Part shown: positions 1 through 5,818 of the stretch, piece by piece | Position numbering within the stretch: position 1 is the stretch's first letter | Layout: every line of letters starts with the position of its first letter | Source of the DNA: JAABRT01 sp038259155 | GTDB lineage: Bacteria; Gemmatimonadota; Gemmatimonadetes; Gemmatimonadales; Gemmatimonadaceae | Direction of reading: 5' to 3' | Length of the DNA stretch: 9,834 nt | NCBI GenBank assembly: GCA_038259155.1 | Contig: JBBSPE010000156.1 | Location: forward strand, 1-9,834 | Program-made: the position numbers and the translations under genes | Notes under the pieces: model-generated | What the model was told of the DNA's origin: nothing | Seen by the model: only the letters and a program-made list of their open reading frames with translations | Databases searched by the model: none

Positions 1-489
1 CTGGCGGGCCTGCACCGTGGCCACGAGGTGGAGAGCGATCCACTCGGCTACTCCGTGCGGTGGTTGGAGGTGCAGGCGCCGCTGGCGCGCGTCTGGGACT
101 CCGCTGAACGGCGGGCCGAGCGTGCTTGGCGTCCGCGGCGAGAGGCGCCGTTCAATCGCCGAGTGGCGGAGCGGGTCAATCATTCGGGCACGCCGTCGCC
201 CGCTTCCCCCGCGGGCGTTGCCGGCATCCTGCTCCTCAGCGAGTCCCTGCACGCCGATGCTCTCGCGCCCCACGCCGTGGCGCGCCTGGTCACGCGCGCG
301 CTGCGTCGCGATTGGTGTGTTTTCGCCGTCACGCGCGAGGGCCCGGTCTCCGACACCCATCCAATGTCCGATTCCCCGCCGTGGCGCGAACATCTCGTGT
401 GTCGAGGTGGGGTGCTTGTTCCCCTGCACAGCGGCGCGCCGGCAACCCGCGGAGGACATGCGCCCAGCGTGGGGGCTGAGCCTCGCTAG
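1..489 (+). CDS. Unrecognised protein, C-terminal part (5' end outside window)
   Basis: The frame is open from the first base and stops at TAG 487-489, giving about 162 residues; a GTG at 28 is only an internal candidate start. Third positions are G/C-rich for roughly the first 110 codons, and the competing frames give Arg/Ser/Pro-rich translations typical of shadows, so this is the most protein-like frame. The segment contains an Arg-rich stretch (about residues 37-66), a short hydrophobic strand (GVAGILLL) and an Ala/Leu helix-like stretch followed by WCVFAV. I recognise no domain or catalytic motif. After about residue 115 the composition becomes less convincing (Pro, Gly, His), so the true end could be different or the gene could be decayed at its tail. 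It is co-directional with cysS, which begins 90 bp downstream. Function is unknown. Confidence 0.45.
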   Translation: MAGLHRGHEVESDPLGYSVRWLEVQAPLARVWDSAERRAERAWRPRREAPFNRRVAERVNHSGTPSPASPAGVAGILLLSESLHADALAPHAVARLVTRALRRDWCVFAVTREGPVSDTHPMSDSPPWREHLVCRGGVLVPLHSGAPATRGGHAPSVGAEPR

Positions 490-579
490 ATTAGGACGGC
501 GAGTCGCATTCTGCGCCCAGGCATCGCGCGCCCCCGCACGCACGCCTCACCTGCTCCCCCTCGGCACCGTTCGTCCGCC

Positions 580-1989
580 ATGTCCGAGTTCCGCCTGTAC
601 AACACGCTCACGCGTCGCGTCGAGCCGTTCGCACCCGTCGATGGATCCACCGTGCGCATGTACGCCTGTGGACCCACCGTCTACAACCCAGCGCACCTCG
701 GCAACTTCCGCACGTTCCTCTTTGAGGACCTCATGCGGCGCGCCATGCGGCTGTACGGATGGGACGTGCTGCAGGTCATGAACCTCACCGACGTGGATGA
801 CAAGATCATCCGCAAGGCGGCCGCGACGGGTCAGACCATCACGCAGGTCACCGAGCCGTTCACCGAGCTGTTCCACACCGATCGGCGGTACCTGCGCATT
901 CAGGATGCGGAGGTGTACCCCAAGGCCACCGAGCACATCCCCGAGATGGTCGCGTTGGTGCAGGCGCTCATCGATAACGGCACCGCGTACGTGTCGGATG
1001 ACGGCTCGGTGTACTTCGCCATTGATCGCTTCGCCAACTACGGCAAGCTGTCGCAGCTCGACAAGCGCGAGATCAAGACCGGCGCGCGTGTGGCGCAGGA
1101 CGAGTACACCAAGGAGAACGCGCAGGACTTTGCGCTCTGGAAGGGTGTGAAGGCCGAGGACGAGGCCACCGGCGCTGCGTGGGATGCGCCGTGGGGACGC
1201 GGGCGGCCCGGCTGGCATCTCGAATGCTCTGCCATGGCCATGAAGTATCTCGGTGAGACGTTCGACCTGCATGCGGGCGGCATCGACCTCATCTTCCCGC
1301 ACCACGAGGACGAAATCGCGCAGAGCGAGGCCGCCACCGGGAAGACGTTCGCGCGGTGCTGGTGCCATGGTGAGTTTCTGCTCACCGACGGCGCCAAGAT
1401 GGCCAAGCGCGTGGGGAATGTGGCCACGGTGGTGGACCTGCGCGAGCAGGGCATCGACGGGGCCGTGTATCGCCATTTCATTTTTAATGCGCACTATCGC
1501 AAGCAGCTGAATCTGGCCGAGGATTCGCTGGAGCAGTCGCAGGCCGCGGTGCGCCGAATCGGGACGTTTGCGCGTCGGCTGGCGGAAGCGACGGGCGGCA
1601 CGCAGGTCCTCGCCCAAGCGGCAGGTCGGGCGGAGCAGGCGTTTCGGGCGGCGTTGTTCGATGACCTGAACGCGCCGGAGGGGTTGGCCGCGTTGTTCAC
1701 GTTCATCAGCGAGGCCAATCGGGAGCTCGATGCCAACGGTACGGACGTCGCGGCGCTGGCCGAGGCGCGGCGGGTGTTTGGCGTGATCGATGGCGTGCTC
1801 GACCTGGTGCCGGCGGCGAGTGAGACCGACGGCGAGCTGGCATCGTGGGTGGAGGAGCGGCTCGCCGCGCGCCGTGCGGCCCGGGCGGCGCGGGACTTTG
1901 CCGCGGCGGATGCCGTCCGTGCCGAAATCGTGGCGCGCGGCGTCCAGATCGAGGACACGGCGGACGGGACCAAATGGCGGGTGGAATAA
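580..1989 (+). CDS. cysS: Cysteinyl-tRNA synthetase (CysRS)
   Basis: This cytosolic class Ia synthetase attaches cysteine to tRNA-Cys using ATP. At 469 residues it is close to the usual 460 or so. The HIGH signature appears as HLGN (residues 39-42), after YACGPTVYNPA. The catalytic zinc ligands are all visible: Cys30, Cys216 (in GWHLECSAM), His241 and Glu245 (in FPHHEDE). The KMSKS loop is KMAKR at 273-277, followed by VGN, so both serines are replaced. The DALR-type anticodon region has FDDLNAPEG near residue 368, and the end (ARDFAAADAVR...IEDT...GTKW) is the typical CysRS C-terminus. The ATG at 580 is chosen because the family N-terminus (FRLYNTLTR) follows at once; no clear ribosome binding site precedes it. 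No tRNA-Cys is in the window. The gene lies upstream of a tRNA cluster on the same strand but the two are separated by a promoter-like site. Confidence 0.97.
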   Translation: MSEFRLYNTLTRRVEPFAPVDGSTVRMYACGPTVYNPAHLGNFRTFLFEDLMRRAMRLYGWDVLQVMNLTDVDDKIIRKAAATGQTITQVTEPFTELFHTDRRYLRIQDAEVYPKATEHIPEMVALVQALIDNGTAYVSDDGSVYFAIDRFANYGKLSQLDKREIKTGARVAQDEYTKENAQDFALWKGVKAEDEATGAAWDAPWGRGRPGWHLECSAMAMKYLGETFDLHAGGIDLIFPHHEDEIAQSEAATGKTFARCWCHGEFLLTDGAKMAKRVGNVATVVDLREQGIDGAVYRHFIFNAHYRKQLNLAEDSLEQSQAAVRRIGTFARRLAEATGGTQVLAQAAGRAEQAFRAALFDDLNAPEGLAALFTFISEANRELDANGTDVAALAEARRVFGVIDGVLDLVPAASETDGELASWVEERLAARRAARAARDFAAADAVRAEIVARGVQIEDTADGTKWRVE

Positions 1990-2002
1990 GGTCTGTGTGT
2001 GC

Positions 2003-2031
2003 TTGATTTTGGGGCTCGTTCCGGGTACTCT
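2003..2031 (+). promoter_or_regulatory. Candidate sigma70-type promoter for the Thr-Tyr-Gly tRNA cluster
   Basis: A -35-like TTGATT (2003-2008) and a -10-like TACTCT (2026-2031) are separated by exactly 17 bp, just after the cysS stop. The -35 matches TTGACA at 4 of 6 positions; the -10 fits the TANNNT pattern only. A transcript would begin about 80 nt before the first tRNA, leaving a leader to be processed. This is pattern matching only. Confidence 0.4.
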
Positions 2032-2119
2032 CATGGTCTTGTCCGGCATCGGCACGTCGTGAAGGTTCGCGGCGTGATGACTCGGCGGGGTGGCGTGTGC
2101 CGGGTTGTGCTCGGGTAGT

Positions 2120-2192
2120 GCTGACGTAGCTCAATTGGCAGAGCACCTGATTTGTAATCAGGCGGTTACCGGTTCGATTCCGGTCGTCAGCT
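2120..2192 (+). tRNA. tRNA-Thr (anticodon TGT)
   Basis: A complete 73-nt cloverleaf can be drawn. The acceptor GCTGACG pairs perfectly with CGTCAGC (2185-2191), the D stem is GCTC/GAGC, and the anticodon stem CCTGA/TCAGG encloses loop TTTGTAA. The anticodon TGT (2153-2155) reads ACA. The T arm is ACCGG-TTCGATT-CCGGT, and the discriminator is T. The CCA end is not encoded, so it must be added after transcription. It is the first of three closely spaced tRNA genes, and it is very similar outside the anticodon arm to the Thr(GGT) gene at 4424. Confidence 0.98.
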
Positions 2193-2260
2193 TGTCGGGG
2201 TGTGACGGGCTGTGCGCGAAGGACTGCGCATGGCGGCAGGCCGACCCGGGGCAGGAGTTC

Positions 2261-2343
2261 GGTGGGGTACTCAAGTGGCCAACGAGATCAGACTGTAAAT
2301 CTGACGGCGCAAGCCTTCGAAGGTTCGAATCCTTCCCCCACCA
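2261..2343 (+). tRNA. tRNA-Tyr (anticodon GTA)
   Basis: This is an 83-nt class II tRNA with a long variable arm. The acceptor GGTGGGG pairs with CCCCACC (2336-2342). The anticodon stem TCAGA/TCTGA encloses loop CTGTAAA, with anticodon GTA at 2295-2297. The variable arm is a GGC-GCAA-GCC hairpin (2306-2315), and the T arm is GAAGG-TTCGAAT-CCTTC. The discriminator is A2343 and no CCA end is encoded. It lies 68 bp after tRNA-Thr and 35 bp before tRNA-Gly, so the three are probably cut from one precursor. Confidence 0.98.
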
Positions 2344-2378
2344 TGCTTCGCTGTTTGGCGAGGTAGCAGGACCAGATT

Positions 2379-2451
2379 GCGGGAGTAGCTCAGTTGGTAG
2401 AGCGCTAGCCTTCCAAGCTTGATGTCGCGGGTTCGAGTCCCGTCTCCCGCT
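2379..2451 (+). tRNA. tRNA-Gly (anticodon TCC)
   Basis: A 73-nt cloverleaf has acceptor GCGGGAG paired with CTCCCGC (2444-2450), D stem GCTC/GAGC, anticodon TCC (2412-2414) in loop CTTCCAA, and T arm GCGGG-TTCGAGT-CCCGT. The discriminator is T, as usual for glycine tRNAs, and CCA is not encoded. The anticodon stem CTAGC/GCTTG has one T-T mismatch (2406 against 2420). It is the last tRNA of the cluster, and a terminator hairpin begins 20 bp later. Confidence 0.97.
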
Positions 2452-2470
2452 TGCTTCTGGATTTGCACTG

Positions 2471-2503
2471 AGGCCGGTCTCCGATTTCGGAGCCGGCCTT
2501 TGT
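2471..2503 (+). terminator. Rho-independent terminator of the tRNA cluster
   Basis: AGGCCGG (2471-2477) pairs with CCGGCCT (2493-2499), and CTCCG pairs with CGGAG around an ATTT loop, with one bulged T between the helices. That makes a 12-bp GC-rich stem followed by a short TTTGTG tail. The position just after tRNA-Gly fits termination of the three-tRNA transcript. The T run is short, so efficiency cannot be judged. Confidence 0.8.
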
Positions 2504-2511
2504 GCTCCATG

Positions 2512-2540
2512 GCATACCCAGTGCATACCCGGTGCATGCC
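2512..2540. repeat. Tandem 11-bp direct repeat upstream of osmC
   Basis: GCATACCCAGT (2512-2522) is followed directly by GCATACCCGGT (2523-2533), identical at 10 of 11 positions, and then by a partial third copy, GCATGCC. The unit is close to one helical turn, and the repeat lies between the tRNA terminator and the osmC start. It may be a regulator site or simple chance; nothing more can be said from sequence. Confidence 0.6.
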
Positions 2541-2570
2541 GCCACGCACCAAGGTGGAAGGGTGGATGGA

Positions 2571-3005
2571 ATGACAGGAAACAAGGCGAAGCTCGAGTAC
2601 ACGATCCACGCCGAACGCATCGACGACCACGGCAGCCTCGTTCGCTGCAAGGACGCCGTCATCTCGATCGACACCGATCTCAAGGGACGCGCCGACGCAT
2701 TCAACCCGGCGGAGCTGCTGCTCGCTGCGCTCGCAGCCTGCATGCTCAAGGGGATCGAGCGCGTGGCGCCCATGTTGCACTTCGGGCTCGGCGGCGTCTC
2801 GGTTCGGATTCATGCGGTACGCCAGGATGTGCCGCCGAAACTGGAGTCGATCCGATATGAGATCGTGGTCGAAACGGACGAGACGGATCAGCGCCTCGCG
2901 CTGCTGCATTCGAACGTGCAGAAATACGGCACCGTCTTCAACACGGTCACGCCCGGCACCGACTTGCAGGGCACCATGCGGCGGCGCAACGCAGCAGATG
3001 TCTGA
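2571..3005 (+). CDS. OsmC/Ohr-family protein
   Basis: OsmC-family proteins are cytoplasmic thiol-dependent peroxidases that reduce organic hydroperoxides, or relatives of unknown activity. The 144-residue length fits the family. The conserved core is present: FNPAELLLAALAAC with the peroxidatic-type cysteine at Cys57, followed by a helix and KLESIRYEIVVETDE. The second family cysteine, usually within a YCPVSNT-like motif, is replaced: the local sequence is KYGTVFNTV with Gly120. The only other cysteine, Cys26, lies near the N-terminus. The ATG at 2571 is preferred because GGAAGG lies about 10 nt upstream and the family domain starts with KAKLEYTIHAE; a GTG at 2502 is in frame but would begin inside the upstream terminator hairpin. 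The gene is alone on this strand and convergent with the lipoprotein gene 59 bp downstream. Biochemical activity is uncertain. Confidence 0.85.
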   Translation: MTGNKAKLEYTIHAERIDDHGSLVRCKDAVISIDTDLKGRADAFNPAELLLAALAACMLKGIERVAPMLHFGLGGVSVRIHAVRQDVPPKLESIRYEIVVETDETDQRLALLHSNVQKYGTVFNTVTPGTDLQGTMRRRNAADV

Positions 3006-3064
3006 TACCCCCGGGCATCAACGACGCTGCGCACGGTGTCGCACGTGCACCCCTCGTCGTGCCG

Positions 3065-4315
3065 CTACCGAATCCTGAACACCTGCAGCATCGGCGATGT
3101 GGGTGCCGGGCCGGCCCCCCACGCCCCGGCCGTGGTCACGAAGAGCAGTGGCCCGTCCACGCCACGCAGGCGGCCCAGCGCTACGCCGATCACACGGTGT
3201 CCCTCGTCGGCGGGCGTCCAGCGGTCGTACCCGAGAAACCGCACGGCGCCGTTCGCGTCGTGCCGGAAGAAGTACGCCACCGCCCGGTCGGCGTCTGGAT
3301 CGCCGAAGGTGTAGCTCTGTCTGGTGTACTCGCGCTCGCCGTAGCCGAGTGTGGCGATGAACAGCACAACGTCTCCGAATCGCACACCGCCGCCACCGAT
3401 GCGTTCGGTGGACCACACGCCCTGGCCGCCCGCAGGTGGAATGCACACCCAGCTGGCGCCTCCGGGACACGAATAGCCGGTGTCACGCGGCAGGCGGGCC
3501 GACGACAGGTCGCCGAACGCGGGCGGGGTGAGCAGTCGCTGCCAACCGCCGGTCGCGTCGCGCACGGCGTAGCTCAGGCCGGCGACTGATCCTTGGCCGG
3601 AATCGTAGGCGCCGGCGCCGATCGCGGAGAAGTCGGAGCGCGAGTCGACGTGCTTGATGAAGCCGGAGAACTCCTGCTCCGGCAGCGCCACCGGAATCAC
3701 ACGTGTTGCGCCAAGCGCGGTACCGCTGGCCGTGAGTTCTCGGACGCTGATCTGCGTCGTGCTTCGCGGCGCGGTGTTGTAGAACACGCGACCGATGCCA
3801 GCCACCTCATAGCCGTTGGGCGTGGCGTGCACTGCGACATCTCGCAGGGTCTGGCCCGTGAGCCAGTCCGGAAACGAGGCGACCACGGACCAGCGGCGGA
3901 GCGGCGCCACCACCGGATACGCGGCCACGTCGCGACCCGGGCCGAAGGCTTCGCGAACACTGTACACGTGCAGGGCATGTTCGAACACGTGTGCGCCTGC
4001 GATGGCCTCGACTGCGAAGCCGTCCGTATCGGTGACGAGGGCGAGTCCCTCACTCGGGTAGTCCGTTGCCAGTCGATAGCCGCCGAGCAGCTCGAAGGTC
4101 GCGCTGACAGAGGGCGCGCCATTGCCGAGGGGCGCGGACGCGTCGGGCGCTGGTGCCATGGCGCCGTCCGCGCTGCAGCCAGCCAAGAGCGAGCCGAAGG
4201 CGACCAGCGACGCGAGCCTGGTTGGCGCGCGTCTGGCGCTGCGCCAACCCGACCCCGTCCAGGTCCCGCGTCGGAAGGTGGTGTGTGGGCGGCTGACGGA
4301 GCGGGGCGGGCACAT
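3065..4315 (-). CDS. Predicted lipoprotein of unknown function
   Basis: The ATG at 4315 gives 416 residues. The N-terminus has an Arg-rich region, a hydrophobic stretch (LASLVAFGSL) and a lipobox LLAGC with the lipidated cysteine at about Cys47, followed by a Ser/Ala/Pro-rich linker. This predicts export and lipid anchoring, probably in the outer membrane of a Gram-negative cell. The mature part is rich in beta-prone, aromatic and glycine segments; two cysteines (YSCPGG and WVCIPP) lie about eight residues apart and could form a disulphide. I recognise no enzyme motif; a beta-propeller-like fold is only a guess. The frame stays open further upstream to 4576, but that extension would run through the antisense of tRNA-Thr, so it is rejected. 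The 46-residue pre-lipobox region is long and no clear ribosome binding site precedes 4315, so the start is uncertain. The gene diverges from tRNA-Thr(GGT). Confidence 0.75.
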   Translation of the reverse strand: MCPPRSVSRPHTTFRRGTWTGSGWRSARRAPTRLASLVAFGSLLAGCSADGAMAPAPDASAPLGNGAPSVSATFELLGGYRLATDYPSEGLALVTDTDGFAVEAIAGAHVFEHALHVYSVREAFGPGRDVAAYPVVAPLRRWSVVASFPDWLTGQTLRDVAVHATPNGYEVAGIGRVFYNTAPRSTTQISVRELTASGTALGATRVIPVALPEQEFSGFIKHVDSRSDFSAIGAGAYDSGQGSVAGLSYAVRDATGGWQRLLTPPAFGDLSSARLPRDTGYSCPGGASWVCIPPAGGQGVWSTERIGGGGVRFGDVVLFIATLGYGEREYTRQSYTFGDPDADRAVAYFFRHDANGAVRFLGYDRWTPADEGHRVIGVALGRLRGVDGPLLFVTTAGAWGAGPAPTSPMLQVFRIR

Positions 4316-4357
4316 GATTCGTACGATGACGCGCGCGTGCGGCGGGCGCCAGCGAGG

Positions 4358-4386
4358 TTGTGTGCCGACCGTCGGCTCGCTAATGT
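4358..4386 (+). promoter_or_regulatory. Candidate promoter of tRNA-Thr(GGT) with a palindromic spacer
   Basis: TTGTGT (4358-4363) and TAATGT (4381-4386) are 17 bp apart, the ideal sigma70 spacing, and would start a transcript about 30 nt before the tRNA. Matches to the consensus hexamers are modest. The spacer contains the palindrome GCCGAC-C-GTCGGC (4364-4376), itself flanked by AGCGAG (4351-4356) and CTCGCT (4376-4381), which are also complementary. An operator or a cruciform-prone site is possible. The spacer lies between divergent genes. Confidence 0.4.
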
Positions 4387-4423
4387 TTGGATCTGTAGTC
4401 GCCCGCGTGTTTCGGGGCGTGCC

Positions 4424-4496
4424 GCTCACGTAGCTCAGTCGGCAGAGCACATCCTTGGTAAGGATGAGGTCACCGGTTCGATCCCGGTCGTGAGCT
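4424..4496 (+). tRNA. tRNA-Thr (anticodon GGT)
   Basis: A full 73-nt cloverleaf has acceptor GCTCACG with CGTGAGC (4489-4495), D stem GCTC/GAGC, anticodon stem CATCC/GGATG, loop TTGGTAA with anticodon GGT (4457-4459), and T arm ACCGG-TTCGATC-CCGGT. The discriminator is T; CCA is not encoded. It reads ACC and ACT codons. In many bacteria this gene directly follows tRNA-Gly and precedes tuf; here 1,972 bp separate it from tRNA-Gly and no tuf follows. Confidence 0.98.
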
Positions 4497-4537
4497 TGGG
4501 TGTCTGGGTGGGGGCTCCAGGTGCCAGTCAGAGTGAC

Positions 4538-4568
4538 AAGGGCGCCTTTGGGCGCCCTTCGTCGTTCC
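4538..4568 (+). terminator. Terminator-like hairpin after tRNA-Thr(GGT)
   Basis: AAGGGCGCC (4538-4546) pairs perfectly with GGCGCCCTT (4551-4559) around a TTTG loop. The 9-bp stem lies 41 bp after the tRNA. The tail (CGTCGTTCC) has no real T run, so it may end tRNA transcription inefficiently or act as a 3' stabilising or processing hairpin. Confidence 0.65.
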
Positions 4569-4849
4569 CGCCCCAATTCCTCGTATGGCGGGTGGGTTGC
4601 GCCCGGTTTCGGCCCACGCTACGTTTCAGGGCTCACCCTGGTGCCCTGTCCCAACGTGTGTCCAAACGCCGCCTCATGTACCAGAGACGCGCACGCGGAT
4701 GGATCGTTTCGCCAGAGCAGTTGTAGGGGGAATCAACTAGCGAAGCGGTCTCGCGGACGCCGCGCACACGCACTGGGCGTGTGGGGTCCGGCGCCGAGAC
4801 CACATCGACCGTACGGCCCCGTGTTGGGCCGATGTCCGGAGTCGGAACG
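4569..4849 (+). promoter_or_regulatory. rpmG-secE-nusG upstream region: candidate promoter and folded leader
   Basis: No convincing gene lies in these 281 bp. TTGCGC (4597-4602) and TACGTT (4620-4625) are spaced by 17 bp and form a candidate promoter, which would give a leader of about 215 nt. Hairpin-forming sequences follow. CAGGGC (4627-4632) pairs with GCCCTG (4643-4648), and AGTTG (4719-4723) pairs with CAACT (4734-4738). A long interrupted stem is built from GGTCTCG (4747-4753) with CGAGACC (4795-4801), CGGAC (4754-4758) with GTCCG (4786-4790), and CACACGC (4765-4771) with GCGTGTG (4777-4783). CGGCCC (4814-4819) pairs with GGGCCG (4826-4831), just before the rpmG ribosome binding site GGAG (4838-4841). 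tRNA-Trp and tuf, common at this position, are absent. Confidence 0.5.
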
Positions 4850-5002
4850 ATGGCGCGCGACAAGATCATTCTCGGGTGCACCGAGTGCAAGAGCCGCAAC
4901 TACTTCACCACCAAGAACAAGCGCCTGCATCCTGAGCGCGTGGAATGGAAGAAGTATTGCCCCCGTTGCGACGTGCACCGGCTGCATAAGGAAACGAAGT
5001 AA
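4850..5002 (+). CDS. rpmG: 50S ribosomal protein L33, zinc-ribbon (C+) form
   Basis: L33 is a small protein of the large ribosomal subunit. The 50-residue product has two CXXC pairs, Cys10-Cys13 and Cys37-Cys40, the zinc-binding ligands of the C+ form; the family core (CTECKSRNY, TTKNKR, KKYCPRC) is intact. The ATG at 4850 is chosen because GGAG lies 8 nt upstream and the family N-terminus begins there; an in-frame GTG at 4781 would add 23 unrelated residues. It opens the rpmG-secE-nusG run, with secE starting 2 bp after its stop. Because it depends on zinc, it may have a cysteine-free partner elsewhere in the genome; none is visible here. Confidence 0.96.
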   Translation: MARDKIILGCTECKSRNYFTTKNKRLHPERVEWKKYCPRCDVHRLHKETK

Positions 5003-5004
5003 TC

Positions 5005-5232
5005 ATGGCCTCCACCGAAGTGACGCGCCCGGGTGTCTTCACGCGGTTGGTGAACTACTACCACGACGTGGTGGTGGAAATGCGCAAGGTCACCTGGCCC
5101 GACAAGGACCAGATCCGTGCCATGACCATCCAGATCACGATCTTCGTCCTCGTGATCGGGGCGGTGATCGCGCTGCTCGACCTCGGTCTGCAGGGAGCGC
5201 TGATCCGCCTCCCGGCCGCGTTGCTTCGCTAA
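5005..5232 (+). CDS. secE: Preprotein translocase subunit SecE
   Basis: SecE is the clamp-like subunit of the SecYEG channel in the inner membrane. This is the short 75-residue, single-span form found in most bacteria rather than the three-span enterobacterial form. The amphipathic region ends with EMRKVTWPDKDQ, the family signature (KVTWP at 28-32), and a hydrophobic span covers about residues 40-60. The start lies 2 bp after the rpmG stop, and AAGGA near 4988 inside the rpmG end could serve as its ribosome binding site. nusG follows after 11 bp, so rpmG, secE and nusG are very likely one transcript. Confidence 0.95.
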   Translation: MASTEVTRPGVFTRLVNYYHDVVVEMRKVTWPDKDQIRAMTIQITIFVLVIGAVIALLDLGLQGALIRLPAALLR

Positions 5233-5243
5233 GGGTGGCCGAG

Positions 5244-5789
5244 ATGTTCGAACACCACTGGTACGCCGTGCAAACGACGTCGGGCCATGAAAACAAGGTC
5301 CAGCGTCTGCTGCAGCGGAAGATCGACATGGATCCGGCGGAGCCGGAGGCGCGTGGCATTCGCCAGGCCCTCGTGCCCACGCAGGAAGTCGTGGAGATCA
5401 AGAACGGCAAAAAGGTCACCATTGAACGGAAGATCTTCCCGGGCTACGTGCTGGTGGAAATGACCCCGTCGCAGGACTCGCTCCACGAAGTGAGTGCGGT
5501 GCAGGGCGTCATCAAGTTCGTGGGCAAGGATCGCGAGCCCATGCCGCTGCGCGATGATGAAGTGAAGCGCCTGCTGGGCATCGTTGACGAGACGGAGTCC
5601 GGGCCGGCCAAGGAGGAGATTCCGTTCCTCGTGGGCCAGGCGGTGCAGATCACGGAAGGACCGTTCGCCGACTTCAACGGCAGCGTGGAAGAAGTGCTCT
5701 CGGACAAGGGCAAGGTCCGCGTCTCGGTGAGCCTCTTCGGGCGCCCCACGTCGGTGGAACTCGATTATCTGCAGCTGCGCGGCTACTAG
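5244..5789 (+). CDS. nusG: Transcription elongation/antitermination factor NusG
   Basis: NusG binds RNA polymerase and couples it to Rho or the ribosome. The 181-residue product has an NGN domain (about residues 5-110, starting WYAVQTTSGHENKVQ and including IFPGYVLVEM) and a C-terminal KOW domain from about residue 128 (VGQAVQITEGPFADFNGSVEEV, then the closing LDYLQLRGY). The ATG at 5244 is preferred because AAGGG (5231-5235) lies 8 nt upstream; an in-frame GTG at 5235 overlaps that site and would add only three residues. The gene follows secE by 11 bp. A 136-nt leader separates it from rplK, so the ribosomal genes may be partly independent. Confidence 0.98.
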   Translation: MFEHHWYAVQTTSGHENKVQRLLQRKIDMDPAEPEARGIRQALVPTQEVVEIKNGKKVTIERKIFPGYVLVEMTPSQDSLHEVSAVQGVIKFVGKDREPMPLRDDEVKRLLGIVDETESGPAKEEIPFLVGQAVQITEGPFADFNGSVEEVLSDKGKVRVSVSLFGRPTSVELDYLQLRGY

Positions 5790-5818
5790 GCGCGGGCGGC
5801 GGGACAGCAGGGCAGGAC

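Noticed and set aside
17..781. Long plus-strand reading frame overlapping the start of cysS
   Set aside because: Its translation is dominated by Arg, Ser, Pro and Ala, typical of an off-frame reading of GC-rich DNA, and it overlaps the well-supported cysS by 200 bp.
547..2055. 502-codon minus-strand reading frame opposite cysS
   Set aside because: It is the antisense of a certain cysS gene; its His/Arg/Leu-rich composition is a mirror of cysS codon bias and shows no domain.
3006..3064. Bidirectional terminator between osmC and the convergent lipoprotein gene
   Set aside because: Only ACGACG (3021-3026) with CGTCGT (3055-3060) pairs, across a 28-nt loop with weak inner pairing and no T run on either strand.
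4316..4576. N-terminal extension of the lipoprotein gene to an upstream start at 4576
   Set aside because: It would translate the antisense of tRNA-Thr(GGT) and place the signal peptide deep inside the protein; the ATG at 4315 is compatible with a lipoprotein signal.
3593..4726. 377-codon plus-strand frame opposite the lipoprotein gene
   Set aside because: It would read through tRNA-Thr and its terminator hairpin, has no ribosome binding site, and is less protein-like than the minus-strand lipoprotein with its lipobox.
4720..4849. Possible tRNA-Trp between the tRNA-Thr gene and rpmG/secE
   Set aside because: No acceptor or T-arm pairing and no TTCGA-type loop can be found; the structure there is a long hairpin instead.
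4500..5243. Open frame extending nusG far upstream
   Set aside because: It crosses rpmG and secE in another frame; NusG homology begins exactly at 5244, with a ribosome binding site.
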